Below are positions 1 to 10,043 of a stretch of 64,000 nt of DNA, in pieces. The DNA is taken from contig NC_067205.1 of NCBI RefSeq assembly GCF_026262505.1, positions 7,688,001 to 7,752,000 on the forward strand. The letters run 5' to 3'. Numbering within the stretch: the first letter of the stretch is position 1; each line of letters opens with the position of its first letter. The DNA comes from Trichomonas vaginalis G3 (Eukaryota; Parabasalia; Trichomonadida; Trichomonadidae). The position numbers and the translations under genes are program-made. The notes beneath the pieces were generated by a model that saw nothing but the letters and a program-made list of their open reading frames with translations, ran no database searches and was not told the origin of the DNA.

Positions 1-1
1 T

Positions 2-394
2 GCTTCAGATTTAAAGAAAACCATTGACGCCTTGGTTGTTTTAGCAGGTAAGGTTTCAATGTATAACGCAAAAATGAACCCGCAATGTTCTAAATGTAAA
101 GCAGCAATTAGGAAATATAACTACTCAGTCAAAGAGATAGAAAGAATGCGAAACGACTATGCAGACTTAAAGAAAGAAGCAGAGAAGCCGGTAGAAGATA
201 AAATGGACATGTCAGAATTTCTGAATAAAAACTATCCAACTGCTGACGATTTCCTTCTATCTGACGTCAAGAAGAAGTATAAAGAAACTTTCGGCATTGT
301 TAAAACATTCGATGTACTAAAAGAAGAAATAGAAGCTACAAAACTGTTTAGAGTCTCACGAATTCATAACGTTTACCATGTGAAACGTTTATAA
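2..394 (+). CDS. C-terminal part of a DNA-linked protein (435-aa family), window edge
   Basis: The open frame enters from the window edge and ends at 394. Its first part matches the middle of the element B protein at 54322-55629 closely, including a CSKCKAA motif and a long charged helix ending near DLKKE. After that point the two copies have unrelated C-termini. The A version ends with a helical segment and a basic VSRIHNVYHVKRL tail. No enzymatic motif was recognised; the paired CxxC suggests a zinc-binding or nucleic-acid-binding role, which is inference. The next gene downstream is the KilA-N gene, separated by an iteron/palindrome module, as in B. Confidence 0.6.
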   Translation, partial: ASDLKKTIDALVVLAGKVSMYNAKMNPQCSKCKAAIRKYNYSVKEIERMRNDYADLKKEAEKPVEDKMDMSEFLNKNYPTADDFLLSDVKKKYKETFGIVKTFDVLKEEIEATKLFRVSRIHNVYHVKRL

Positions 395-401
395 AATAAC
401 T

Positions 402-449
402 GGGGTAGAAATGAGGGCAGATATCGGGTTAGATCTAACCATCTACCCT
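402..449. promoter_or_regulatory. GGKTAGA iteron/palindrome module, site 1
   Basis: Repeated 7-mers of the GGGTAGA type are followed by the 14-bp perfect palindrome GGTTAGATCTAACC (427-440) and an inverted CTACCC. The same module occurs at 42736, 42986, 54236 and 55821. Here it lies between the 435-aa-family gene and the KilA-N gene, the same relative position as the 54236 site in element B. It could be an operator, replication iteron or processing hairpin; the sequence alone does not decide. Confidence 0.7.
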
Positions 450-560
450 AAACATTATTTTTGCTGAATTCAGCACAAAAATCATGAATTTCCTTAAGAT
501 AGAAAAAATAAAGTTAGTTTTATTTTTATTTATTTTTTTATTTTGTATGTAAAGACAGTA

Positions 561-1421
561 ATGTCAACATCAGAGAACACAACAACAGTTATAGTCCATG
601 AAGCTATAAATGAAGAATACGAGTACATACAGTTTAACAAACAACTCCGTCTCATTCGTTCGGTCAAAGACGATATGTACCAAATGCAAAGTATTTTGAC
701 AGCATGTTTTGCACCCGACAATAAGAAACCACAAGACTGGTTTAGGAACCAAAGCACTATTGAACTATTAAATGAAGCTGAAAATTCGACTACTGGATTT
801 CTCGTAGTCGCAAAAACTCGAGTGGGAGAAAAACCCCAGTCGCCAAAACTCTATGAAAATCGTGAAAAATTGCCAAACGGTTTGAGAGGATATTATGTAC
901 ATAGACTTCTTGTAAATGCTGTTGCAATGTGGGCTTCGCCTCGTTATGCTTGGTATATTTACAGACTTCTTGACGAAATTCATAGACAAGAACGTGAAGA
1001 GATGGAAAAGAAACTTCATGCAAAAGATGAAGTCATTGAAGCAAAAGACAAAAGCATTCAGAAAAGAATACCACGTTCGGTACCAAAAGGAAAGGAAAAG
1101 AACTATAAGTATATGATTTATACTGAAGAGTTGGAAAATGAAGAAGATAAAGATATGGTTATGTTGCATTTAGTCAGAAGAAACAACAAAAGCTTTTACG
1201 ACCTTGCTAAGATTTACAAATCTGACAGAAATTGGTTCTATCGCGAAAACTTACCGATTTCAATGACCCCAAATGAAGATGTGAAACAAATAGTTCAAGA
1301 TACGTTACCTCAAACACACTATGATATGAAAGGTTGTACAATACTTACCTTCAAAGAAGACTTACCGCTACTGAAAGAAAAAATAACAGAGTATTTTGAC
1401 AACTTCAAACAAGTAGGGTAG
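561..1421 (+). CDS. KilA-N domain protein with viral C-terminal domain
   Basis: A 286-aa protein in element A. Residues about 28-145 fit a KilA-N DNA-binding domain, with the conserved core LLVNAVAMWASPRYAWYIYR. A charged coiled-coil linker follows (EREEMEKKLHAKDEVIEAK), then a C-terminal domain of the kind seen behind KilA-N in large DNA viruses, with YLxK-like and DRNWFYREN segments. The ATG at 561 is preferred over an upstream in-frame TTG. KilA-N proteins bind DNA and are common in phages, NCLDVs and their relatives; a regulatory role here is inference. The gene is convergent with the packaging ATPase (stop-to-stop gap of 15 bp). A related gene sits at 53599-54145 in element B. This copy reads through. 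Confidence 0.8.
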   Translation: MSTSENTTTVIVHEAINEEYEYIQFNKQLRLIRSVKDDMYQMQSILTACFAPDNKKPQDWFRNQSTIELLNEAENSTTGFLVVAKTRVGEKPQSPKLYENREKLPNGLRGYYVHRLLVNAVAMWASPRYAWYIYRLLDEIHRQEREEMEKKLHAKDEVIEAKDKSIQKRIPRSVPKGKEKNYKYMIYTEELENEEDKDMVMLHLVRRNNKSFYDLAKIYKSDRNWFYRENLPISMTPNEDVKQIVQDTLPQTHYDMKGCTILTFKEDLPLLKEKITEYFDNFKQVG

Positions 1422-1436
1422 ATGAACCATTTATTT

Positions 1437-2309
1437 TTATTGACTTTTTACAATTTGAACTTTGTTTGCGTAGATATGAATTCTGAAAGAAGTATGAGGG
1501 TCTTGTATGACTTTGTACTTCTCCCATAGTTCATGTCTGTCAAACTTACCTGCCATGGACTCTTTCATAAGTTCCATGAAATCGTCTTCGGACAATCCGG
1601 GGAAAAGTATTATGTCAGTAAGTATTCTTTTAACATCCTTACTTAAACTCTTTGCTGTCTGTACACAAATGACAACTGAGATGTTAAAGTGTCTGAGCTT
1701 CTTAAGAATTCGACACATATCTTGTTCTCTATTCTTTAACAAAGGATGAGAGGCGAAATCATCTAAGATAAGAAGACATCTATGAGGGTAAGTCTTCCAA
1801 TCGTAAGATTGCAATTTCTTCGAAATGTATTCTATCTCTTTCTGTTTGTTTCTGAAGTGTTTCTTCTCTAATATTCTCTGCATTTCCTCATTTGGGTCTT
1901 TAAACTTAGAATTTATATACTCATTTATAGCATTATACTTCAAAACTCTTCTTTGGTACTTCTTTATCCAATCTAACAACTCAGTATCCTTTATACATAC
2001 TAACTTAGACTTCTTTATAATATCTTTGAACGAATTGACGGTTTGGTCAAATTGACCAGAAGTACTACAAATGACTACTAACTCATAGAATGGGTTCTTC
2101 TCATCTAGTTCTTGTTGTTGTGCAGCCATTTTAAGATAAGTGAAAGTCTTACCAGACCCAGGTGGTGCAATTATACCTGTTATACCATTCTGAGCAAATA
2201 AGAACTTGTCATGTATAGGCTTTATCTGAGCATTTTCTAACTTCCTCTTGTTCTTGTTTAAAACATTCTCAAATTTCTTGTCAATGTCAGCAAACTTTTT
2301 TTCTAACAT
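1437..2309 (-). CDS. A32-like (FtsK/HerA) DNA-packaging ATPase
   Basis: A 290-aa P-loop ATPase. Walker A is APPGSGKTFTY near residue 53, Walker B is CLLILDDFAS near residue 180, and a later VVICVQTAKS sensor-like segment follows. In Polintons, virophages and NCLDVs this family pumps the genome into the capsid, so it marks the element as capsid-forming in origin. The ATG at 2309 is chosen because the longer frame would overlap the divergent gene at 2346, and the element B copy starts at the same residue. It is divergent from the Lys-rich gene across a 36-bp AT-rich gap and convergent with the KilA-N gene. This copy reads through. Confidence 0.85.
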   Translation of the reverse strand: MLEKKFADIDKKFENVLNKNKRKLENAQIKPIHDKFLFAQNGITGIIAPPGSGKTFTYLKMAAQQQELDEKNPFYELVVICSTSGQFDQTVNSFKDIIKKSKLVCIKDTELLDWIKKYQRRVLKYNAINEYINSKFKDPNEEMQRILEKKHFRNKQKEIEYISKKLQSYDWKTYPHRCLLILDDFASHPLLKNREQDMCRILKKLRHFNISVVICVQTAKSLSKDVKRILTDIILFPGLSEDDFMELMKESMAGKFDRHELWEKYKVIQDPHTSFRIHIYANKVQIVKSQ

Positions 2310-2345
2310 ATTTTTAGAAAAATTAAAATTTTTATCTTTTAGAAA
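2310..2345. promoter_or_regulatory. Divergent 36-bp promoter between ATPase and Lys-rich gene
   Basis: Only 36 bp, almost entirely A and T, separate the two divergent ATGs. The interval is kept in element B (52069-52104). It must hold both start regions, so transcription signals here are very compact. Confidence 0.5.
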
Positions 2346-2795
2346 ATGTCTAGCGATTTCGCTATCTATATTCGAGACAAACTTTTTGACAGCAAAACAT
2401 CTGTCGACCATAAAATCTTACATAGTGTAAACAAGAAAGGTGAATTTGTTCTAAAGTTCTGTTTCTGGGAATATGACAAGAACCATAAAACATTACAAAG
2501 AGCAGTCTTAAAATTTGTCAATGACAGACTTGTTGACAGAGATGACGCCGATTGGAAAGATGAAGTCCAACAAAAGTTCTTAGAATGCAAAGAAGACACA
2601 TGCGCTGTTCTTGAAGATGAAATAGAAAACAGAATAGATGAGCTATTAAAGGACAAAGAACTTTTACATAAATATGGTTCTGAGAAATTTGACATAACTT
2701 CACCAGAGAAGAAGAAGAAAGAAAAGAAACAGAAAAAAGAAGAAGAGAAGAAAGAACCTGAACCAGTTCCAGAGAAAAAGAAATTTGACATGTAA
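2346..2795 (+). CDS. Conserved element protein with Lys/Glu-rich tail
   Basis: A 149-aa protein starting MSSDFAIYIRDKLF. The first 115 residues are predicted mostly helical and acidic; the last 35 residues are a run of Lys and Glu ending PVPEKKKFDM. No known family was recognised. It is divergent from the packaging ATPase and convergent with the 139-aa gene, with both stop codons inside one palindrome. The element B homologue is at 51600-52068. The placement next to ATPase and helicase genes is conserved, but the function cannot be assigned. Confidence 0.7.
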   Translation: MSSDFAIYIRDKLFDSKTSVDHKILHSVNKKGEFVLKFCFWEYDKNHKTLQRAVLKFVNDRLVDRDDADWKDEVQQKFLECKEDTCAVLEDEIENRIDELLKDKELLHKYGSEKFDITSPEKKKKEKKQKKEEEKKEPEPVPEKKKFDM

Positions 2796-2814
2796 AAATA
2801 AAATTTTATTTTTA
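2793..2814. terminator. 22-nt palindrome carrying both stop codons and AATAAA on both strands
   Basis: A perfect inverted repeat (TAAAAATAAAA plus its reverse complement) begins with the TAA of the rightward gene and ends with the TAA of the leftward gene. AATAAA is present on each strand. It is identical at 51581-51602 in element B. It is best read as a shared bidirectional 3'-end signal. Confidence 0.75.
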
Positions 2815-3231
2815 GAACATTTCTGGGTCAATGTCAATGTTCTCTTCCTCTTTAGGAGTAAACACTGGCTTAGACTCTAAAATCTTTTTACCCAATTTAC
2901 CTTGAACTTCTACAACTTTAGACTCATAATATTCATAGTCGTCTGTCTTCTTTGGTTCATAAGGTATAACAAGTTTGTATGCTTTGCCTTCTTTAAGGTT
3001 TGAGAACCTTCTGTCAAAACTTTCTTTGACTGTTAACAAACCTTCTATGTCTAAGTCTTCAAATTTCGCACCATTTTTAGTCACAATAGCAAACTTAACT
3101 GGTTCGATGTTCCAAACTTTGCTGAATGAAGACTTTTCAAAATGGTAGAAGTAAACATTCAAATATGTGAATGGGTCTAGTTCTTCTTTAAGTCCTGACA
3201 TGTACTTGTTTACTGAAATATATTTCGTCAT
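2812..3231 (-). CDS. Conserved 139-aa element protein
   Basis: A 139-aa protein starting MTKYISVNKYM, nearly identical to the element B protein at 51164-51583, which supports the ATG at 3231 over the upstream in-frame start. It is a mixed alpha/beta protein with a basic patch (KAYKLVIPYEPKK) and an acidic end (EEENIDIDPEMF). It follows the SF3 helicase gene in the same direction with a short gap containing a T-run promoter-like tract. That placement and the acidic tail could fit a single-strand DNA-binding or replication accessory protein, but this is inference and no family was recognised. Confidence 0.7.
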   Translation of the reverse strand: MTKYISVNKYMSGLKEELDPFTYLNVYFYHFEKSSFSKVWNIEPVKFAIVTKNGAKFEDLDIEGLLTVKESFDRRFSNLKEGKAYKLVIPYEPKKTDDYEYYESKVVEVQGKLGKKILESKPVFTPKEEENIDIDPEMF

Positions 3232-3265
3232 CTTTTCTATCGGATAAAAAATATTTTTTTTAAAT

Positions 3266-3847
3266 TTACTCAGAAAAATTTTTCTTTGTATATACACCAT
3301 TCTGTACGTCTAAAAGACTTTTGACATTTGCCAAGAATGTACGTTTAGAAGCTGCCATATAACCATACTCTTGACAATATTGTTTATACGAATCGTACAA
3401 TGACCTTTCATCTAATGACACAAAGTCGCTTTCTTCTATGAACAGTTCATATACACTCTTGTTTGCTTCTAACAATGTTTGTCTCTCTTCGGTATGTGGA
3501 ATTTGTCTTGGATTGAACTTTGAAATATCTAATGTCATAAAGTATGAAAACAAATGGTTGTAAAACTCAGGTGTCAAATATTCTGACAAGGCGTCAAAAT
3601 ATTCTGTATCTTGCATATGAGAATCTGACGTTCTGACAACTACATATCTTCTGTCAGAACTTTCTAACTTCATCGGAACAGCATTGTTTGAAACCATAAT
3701 GAAGTTTGCAACATTCTCACAAACTCTTGAGTCTTTATACTTTCTTTCAACAACTCCAACTTTATCTGTTATAAGACTCTTCAAAGCATCTGAGTTTAAA
3801 ACTTTTGTTGTATCTATACTTTGAAGTTCATTGCAAACTATAAGCAA
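3266..3847 (-). pseudogene. D5-like SF3 primase-helicase remnant (C-terminal part)
   Basis: The visible part covers the helicase core after Walker B, including a CNELQSIDTTK segment, the SDRRYVVVRTSD segment typical of D5-like SF3 helicases, and the C-terminal helix-rich domain. The fuller copy in element B (49890-51122) carries Walker A. D5-like helicases unwind DNA for replication in NCLDVs, virophages and some Polinton-like elements. In copy A the gene is partial and is treated as a fossil. Confidence 0.8.
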
Positions 3848-4415
3848 ATAAATTTTAATGAAATGTTGTGGTCGTCAAATATTTTTATAACGTCTGGGAA
3901 ACTATATTTTAAGTTCAACGTTTCACCTCCTTTCATAACGTATATCTTGTCAATGACATTATATGAAACACCACAGCAACTAATGTCGGGTTCGATTTCT
4001 TTGATGTTTATATCGTCTGCCTCTGTCAAAAGTTTCAATAGTTCTTTCAAAACTTCATGAGGTGCAATGACATATGAGTTCACTTTTACAGGGTTGTGTT
4101 CGACCAAGTTTAACATTATACTTAAAGCTTGACAAATCTTCTCCTGAGTTTGAAGTTTGTCTTTCAGTTGTTGTAGTCGTTTCGAATATCTGCAACAGAA
4201 CTTAAGTCTCTGTTAACTTCAGGATATGTTGGTTTTTTTACAGGAACAATTGTTATACCATCTTCGTCTTCGTATGGTTTCCCACTCAACATCTCTGTCT
4301 TTGACATTGACAATAACACTTTGACTGTTGTTTGAGTTGGTGAATTTAACTTCACATCTGCCACCGCCATTAAACCTTTTGAAACACTTACGCTTCTATT
4401 TTTCGGAAATGACAT
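3838..4415 (-). pseudogene. Remnant of conserved 193-aa element protein
   Basis: This stretch encodes parts of the protein that reads whole at 48492-49073 in element B, including the MSFPKNRSVSVSKG start and the GGETLNLKYSFPDVIKIF region near the end. The start region is divergent from the small gene at 4434 with 18 bp between ATGs, as in B. It is broken in about two places. The function is unknown; position between the capsid and helicase genes is conserved. Confidence 0.65.
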
Positions 4416-4433
4416 TTTACTTAGAATAAAAAG

Positions 4434-4745
4434 ATGGACGTATTCGGATATCTTATTGAATTGAAGCAGAACAAAGTTTATACTCACAAACAATACAAAT
4501 ACATTGACAGAATAGTTCTTTACACAAACAATGGAAAATGTTATAGAATAGCAGTCTTTGCTGAACCTAAATATTTTCATAAAGCAAAGAAAGTTGGTTT
4601 ATAACTGAAATGGTGAAAGTTCTTGAAGCAGACAAAAAATAACTTCAAAACTTACAGATATTACTAAAGGAAAGTTTTATAATACAATATTATGTCAAAA
4701 CTGGGTACTGTCAATATTTGACGGAGAGAAGTCAGTTCAAAACAA
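4434..4745 (+). pseudogene. Remnant of small gene convergent with the capsid gene
   Basis: The start (MDVFGYLIELKQNK) and following residues match the 139-aa protein encoded at 48054-48473 in element B. It points toward the 3' end of the capsid-like gene, which is a conserved arrangement. This copy is broken, about two breaks. No family was recognised. Confidence 0.6.
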
Positions 4746-4746
4746 C

Positions 4747-6385
4747 TTACTGACCTGCTGCCAAAATCTGCTCGATGGAAGCTGTCGTTATGCCAATCTG
4801 AGGAGCCCCAGCAGGTTTCATCGAACGAATCTTCAAAAGAGCATCTTCCGTGAAAAGTGCTATTGGTTTTGTAAACTTCTTTGCTCTCAATTCATCTGGA
4901 CCGTCTCTGTCACCAGTATATTGTATTTGTACAGTACCAACAGTTGAAATACCACCCATAAAGTCTTCTGAGTCAGCAAATGGAATACCAAGCCAAAAGT
5001 TTGAACGGTCTCCATTTGTATATTGAGTTTTTTGACCTCCTGTATGAGTCCATACTTTCACATATGGCATAATAGAACTTTGCATTTCAGGGTTAATAGT
5101 TGTTGTGAAGTTGTTGTTAAAGTTCATAGCATCTAATGTCAAGTTGTATGACCTCATGTAGAATATTCTTCTCTTGGATAATATTTACCATCTATGTTTA
5201 TATGATATTTAATACCAGGGTTGTAGAAACAAGAATAGTCATTTATAGTTCGTCTGAACAGTACAACATAGTATCTGCATGTTTCATTGCAGTTGTTAAA
5301 GCAATATCTGTTCTTGCACCTGCGGCTCCTGGATTTTGGTTTCCAACTTCACCTGCAAAGTCTTTGACAGATATTTGGTGTATAGGGAACATAAGTGGAA
5401 CTGCAATATATTTGGCAGCTAAAGCATTTGAAATATCTGGGTCCAACATATAAACGGCAAGTCTGCTTTCTATTCTCTTGCATTCAAACTGTTCGCAATG
5501 TGAACTTAACTGGGTCCCAAGCATCTCCAGCAGCATTAAAATAATAGTTTACTTCAGTGTTGAGGTTTGAGAAACCAAAGTCTAAGTCAACTTTGTCTTT
5601 GCAAAAGTCACAGAACTTGGCTCCACCAGTTCCAGCTACAGTAATGCTGAATGGGTCTTGTGTTGGTGCAATGACTAAGTTATTTTTGCTTGGAGTAAGT
5701 TCGATAGAAATTTTTCCTGCCCAGTTTGGCAAGTATCTTAAAAACCTGAAGATGAGGAAAGATGACAAAGGAACTCTAAGTTTCAGTTTTACTTTGGTTA
5801 CTGCTGCTGCAATTTGTCCAGAAAGGTTAACATAAACTCCTGGAACGTTAGGGTCAAGTCTTCTTATTTTCTCAATAGTTGCATACTGGTCTGTTTGTTC
5901 TCTAGCTTGTGGTTGTACTGAGTTTCTCAAAGCGAACCATTCATAGTTTGCCCATGTTACTGTTTGAACTAAGTCAGAGTTAGAATATATCTTATATCCC
6001 ATGAAAACTTCTGGAGCATATTGGTATCCGACATAGAAAATTCCATTGCAACCTTTCTTGTCAGACAACTTGGCAGAAGGTTTATTTCAATGTCTTGTTC
6101 CACGTATAAGAATGAGTTGTCAATAGAAATAATATGAAACCTGTCGCAAGCAATATCTACTGTTGTTGAAGAACCTTCTCCAAACTCACCTACGTTTCCA
6201 TAAGAAACAGCAGTTGTATATTCGTAAGTTCCAGGAACTATTTCTGACCTTCTAATGGCATTGTCGCATTCGTTATACCATTCGGAAACATTTCCGTTCA
6301 TGGCATCCAAAACTGTTGGCGTTATATTCTGAGCGGCGTACATTTCATATGGGTAAAATATAGAATAGTTGGATTTATATATCAT
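4747..6385 (-). pseudogene. Capsid-like (probable major capsid) gene, fossil
   Basis: The span corresponds to a protein of about 545 residues rich in beta-prone segments, for example RFLRYLPNWAGKISIELTP and an Asn-rich stretch near TLDAMNFNNN. The length, gene order next to a large virion-type protein, and presence of an A32-like ATPase all fit a double jelly-roll major capsid protein of the Polinton type, but no diagnostic motif makes this certain. The start overlaps the end of the preceding gene by 11 nt, as in element B. It is broken in about four places. Confidence 0.6.
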
Positions 6386-7363
6386 AATAGAACCCACTCG
6401 GACCAAGCTTTACTTTCTTCCTGACTGAGTTTTTAACTCTTCTTTTTCCTTCATTGCCACTACTTTCACTAGATGAAGTTACTTCTTCACTACTTTCACT
6501 TTGTTCTACTCTTCTATTCTTCTTTGGTGTCGCTTTTGGTAACTTGTCTTCTGCTTCAAGTTGTTGCATCTTTGCCTCATGTTCACCTAGTATGTTGTAA
6601 ATTTCCCATGTCCTTTTTGCCTTTGGGCTCTGGTCGCCCATCTCAGGTAACCTATATCCTAGAAAGATTTTGTCATAGTTTGTATTTGAGTCTTCGCGTA
6701 TTGTTTGCATGACTCTTTCCTGAGTTTCCGGTTCAAGCTCTTCAAACAGAGCTTGTCCATATGGAATAAGCTCGTTTCCAAATATATGTTTTTGTAGCCA
6801 TTCTGGTTTTCTTTCCATGTTACCAATAATATCTTTTGTGAATGGGAAAGCTTTTACCCAATGTTTCAGTCTTGCGTCATTTATTTCTGTAGTTGGTTTT
6901 ATTTTTGTCAAGGAACATGTTTTTCAATACTAACATTTCATTTGGTACTGTCCATTTGAGTTTTCTTAAATATTCATCCCTTCTCAGTTCATTGTCTGCA
7001 AAGTAAGTTTTTATGACATTTTGCAAACTTTCGTTTGCAAGGTCATGTACAATAGGTTCTCTTCCTTCTCTCTCTAACTTTCTTTCTAAACTCTTCACCA
7101 AATATACCATCTCTATGGTTCTGTGTAGTTCTTTGAGATAAATGTTCTAGAACGTCAGGTGTTATATTTCCCTCAGCCATGTTCATTTCATACTGGTCCA
7201 AAATATCTGCATCTTTCATATCTTTCAATGGCATTAAAGCCGCGCTGAAAATACCCGTTATATCTGGTTCACCATTCACTTCCATTGCGTCTACAACTTC
7301 TTGGAATTGAGGTTGTAAGTTTATGAACCACCTATCCGGATTAGCTTTATGACCCCATCTCAT
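6375..7363 (-). pseudogene. Second virion-type gene (about 300-330 aa), fossil
   Basis: The span encodes a largely helical protein starting MRWGHKANPDRW and ending with a Ser/Glu-rich linker and a basic end (VRKKVKLGPSGFYYDI). Its ATG overlaps the stop of the upstream 802-aa gene as ATGA, and its stop overlaps the capsid-like start by 11 nt, which suggests one polycistronic unit. No family was recognised; a minor capsid, scaffold or maturation role is inference. About two breaks are present. The counterpart is at 45621-46523. Confidence 0.55.
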
Positions 7364-9768
7364 TGTAGTTCCATAGTCTGCAGAAACAAAGTAGGTTTGT
7401 TTCCATATTGGTTAGGTTCTGAATGAACTTTAAACAATGTTTCATTTTTATATGTTTTGTTGAAATTTAACCTTTTATTTTCACCGAGTTCAGCCAAAGA
7501 TTGAACGTTATATGGTCGTAAGTAAAAAGGATTATTGTATTTGCGTACATTATCTTTCAGTACTTCCATTCTATGCTGAATATTTTCATCTGATGTTGGA
7601 GTCCTTTGTATGTCGGTGAACATTTTTCGATATTCTTCTACTATGTCAGCCGAATTTTTCTTAGACTCTTGGAAAGATTCCATATTCTCCGCATACACTT
7701 GTTGAGGGTCAAGATTTTTCGGCTGTTCCAAATCTTCATCTAGTTCTGTGAAGTTAGTTTCCAAAGGAGGGACTTGTTCGTTTCCTTCAGGCTCTTCTAG
7801 CTGTTGTTGCTGAACTATTTCTTCCATGTCTGGTTGTATCTGAACTTCTTCCTGTTGAGTTTCTTGTACCTCATCTGCTGGCATTTCATATATTCCGAGA
7901 CCGTTTTTAACAAGTTCCCTATCTAAGTCATTCGGACTCATAAACCTTTCTTCTTTCGTTCCGTCTCTATTTTTTACGCGTTTCATGAAGAGAGTTGAAT
8001 TATCATTTAGCTCTGACATCAAATATCTCGGAGTAAATTCATTCATGTCATTTGGATGATATGCTATTAAATCATATCCCTTAGCGAGCTTGTATTTTCC
8101 AGGTTTGAGATTATATCCGATTTGATGCTGAACCATAAAGCTAAATAGGTTCGGGTCAGTATTTCCTTCCTTGAACTTTCTAATAGCTTCTTTATATCTG
8201 TCACTAAAGTCAAGAGTATCTGGGTAACCATAATCTTCCTTAAGCATTTTTAAGAATTCTTGGTTTCCTTTTTCTCTACTTCTTTTATGTCCTTGCTCTG
8301 TTTGTGGTTGTTGTTGTGCAGGGTTTTGAACTGTTGGTTGCTGTGCTGGTTGTGGAGGTGGTTGTTGTGCTGGTTTTGGTTGTTGTGCTGGATTTTGAAC
8401 TGTTGGTTGTTGTGTTGGTTGTTGTTGTTGTGCTGGATTTTGAACTGTTGGTTTTGGTTGTTGTTGTGGTGCTGGATTTTGAACTGTTGGTTGTTGTGTT
8501 GGTTTTGGTGCATGCCTGTGTCTGTGTCCATGTGACGATGTAAATGTTTTAGGTAGTCCTGGTGCAGGTGCTTCCCTTGGAGGGTTTGGTGGTATATAAG
8601 TTCCACCAGCTGGCACATATGTTCCATCTGCAGCATAATGTCCTACCTGACTTTTCGTTTTTAAGAAAGCATTTACTAGGTCTGTTTTGGTCTGTTGTAA
8701 CTCTTTTTCTTGACTTTCCACAACAGTTGCTCTAACGGCGTCATAGGCACTTTGAACTGCCTGTCTCGTTGCTGCATCTGTTATTTTCGTCATATTTTGT
8801 GCTACTTCTCTTAACTCTTTGTCGAAACTTTCAGACTTCAGTTTCTTTCCAGATGAGAAGTCGTTCACTAGTTTCACCTTACTATGAAGAGCTTCGAAGG
8901 CATTCTTAAAGTCAGCATTCATTAAAGCTTCATTTGAACTGTCTTCATCCGCTTGTATTTTTGTCCTTATTGACCCTATAAGTTGGGCTGCTTTAGCGTT
9001 GGCTTGGGCATCTAACCAGTCATTATTAGCTTTTATATATTCTGCGCTTTTCATTGCCTTTTGCATGGCTGCGTCGTTATTTTTACTTTCTTGTGCTAAG
9101 TTTTCATACTGTACGGTTTGGTTTTGCAACTGTAAAAGTTTTTCTGCCTTTACATTTGCTTCAACTTCTTTTTTATACTCATCGCTATCCATATATGTCT
9201 TCATGGCTTTTTGTTTTATCTCTTCATCTTTCAGTACTTTATATTGAGTAGTATGGTTTTTCAAATTTATAACATCTTGTTCCATTTTTGCTACTTCTGC
9301 TGCTTTTTCTGACACTTTTTTCGCATATTCCTCTGTACTTAGTTCTTTCAGTTGTTCTTCTTTCTTCTTTTTCTCTACGTTTAACTCATTGAGTTTCTTT
9401 GTGTGTCTGTCATATTCTAGTTTCTTTTCGTTTTCACTTATTTGTTTCTGTATGTCTATGTTTGACTTTTTGACATCTGTTATTTGATTTTTGAGTGAAC
9501 TCAAATTCATTTGACTTTGAGGGTTATAAGCTGTTCCGTCTGCAGCTCCACCATAGCCTGCCATTTTCGCTAAAAGTGCCGCTCTTAAACCTCCACTCTG
9601 TGCACCAATAACTCGGTTTAAAAGCATAGGGTTGCTTGACATTTGTTGCAACATAGTGGGGTCATTCATCATTTGTTGTTGCAACTGTTGTTGTGGTGTC
9701 AGTTTTACTATTGGATGTTTCAATGCTCCCTTCCTCTTACGTATATTCTTACGTAGCTTACGTGGCAT
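7360..9768 (-). CDS. Large coiled-coil and Q/P-repeat virion-type protein
   Basis: An 802-aa open frame. The N-terminus is strongly basic (MPRKLRKNIRKRKGALKHP), reminiscent of adenovirus-type core peptides. Residues about 80-360 are long coiled coil; about 405-480 is a low-complexity tract with repeats of the type QQPTVQNPAQQ; the C-terminal third is mixed with an acidic Gln-rich stretch. It is the first gene inside the terminal repeats and leads a unit of three overlapping genes ending in the capsid-like gene. A structural or core role is inferred from the basic N-terminus, coiled coil and position. This copy reads through, whereas the element B copy (43248-45624) is broken. Confidence 0.75.
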   Translation of the reverse strand: MPRKLRKNIRKRKGALKHPIVKLTPQQQLQQQMMNDPTMLQQMSSNPMLLNRVIGAQSGGLRAALLAKMAGYGGAADGTAYNPQSQMNLSSLKNQITDVKKSNIDIQKQISENEKKLEYDRHTKKLNELNVEKKKKEEQLKELSTEEYAKKVSEKAAEVAKMEQDVINLKNHTTQYKVLKDEEIKQKAMKTYMDSDEYKKEVEANVKAEKLLQLQNQTVQYENLAQESKNNDAAMQKAMKSAEYIKANNDWLDAQANAKAAQLIGSIRTKIQADEDSSNEALMNADFKNAFEALHSKVKLVNDFSSGKKLKSESFDKELREVAQNMTKITDAATRQAVQSAYDAVRATVVESQEKELQQTKTDLVNAFLKTKSQVGHYAADGTYVPAGGTYIPPNPPREAPAPGLPKTFTSSHGHRHRHAPKPTQQPTVQNPAPQQQPKPTVQNPAQQQQPTQQPTVQNPAQQPKPAQQPPPQPAQQPTVQNPAQQQPQTEQGHKRSREKGNQEFLKMLKEDYGYPDTLDFSDRYKEAIRKFKEGNTDPNLFSFMVQHQIGYNLKPGKYKLAKGYDLIAYHPNDMNEFTPRYLMSELNDNSTLFMKRVKNRDGTKEERFMSPNDLDRELVKNGLGIYEMPADEVQETQQEEVQIQPDMEEIVQQQQLEEPEGNEQVPPLETNFTELDEDLEQPKNLDPQQVYAENMESFQESKKNSADIVEEYRKMFTDIQRTPTSDENIQHRMEVLKDNVRKYNNPFYLRPYNVQSLAELGENKRLNFNKTYKNETLFKVHSEPNQYGNKPTLFLQTMELQ

Positions 9769-10043
9769 TTTAAGTGAAGTTAAAAAACGGTTTTTGACAG
9801 ATGTTTATATGACACTTTTTGTTCAGCACAAAAAACTACTCGGTCAAAGTGTTGTCAGTTTTGTAAAATAACCGTCCTATCTCATTCTATAATGGGAAAA
9901 AGGCTTCTCAAAGTATACTTCCTTGGAATGCCTGTAACTTTTCCTGTAGCGACGATAGACCCTTACTTGTCCGGACAAAGTTATACTATTTTGAGTGCTC
10001 TACAAAAAAGTCACCGGCTGGCTCGTCCTCAGAAATTTTTTAT
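9769..10043. other. Subterminal non-coding stretch of element A
   Basis: No gene is visible between the 802-aa gene and the terminal tandem array. The part next to the gene is alike in A and B (the promoter region reading TTTTTAACTTCACTTAAAATG with slight changes). The rest of this stretch has no counterpart in B, where a long short-unit repeat field occupies the equivalent place. Confidence 0.6.

Noticed and set aside
8260-8543. Trp/Leu/Val-rich frames opposite the Q/P repeats of the 802-aa gene
   Set aside because: These are shadows of the CAA/CCA-rich repeat and are not separate genes.
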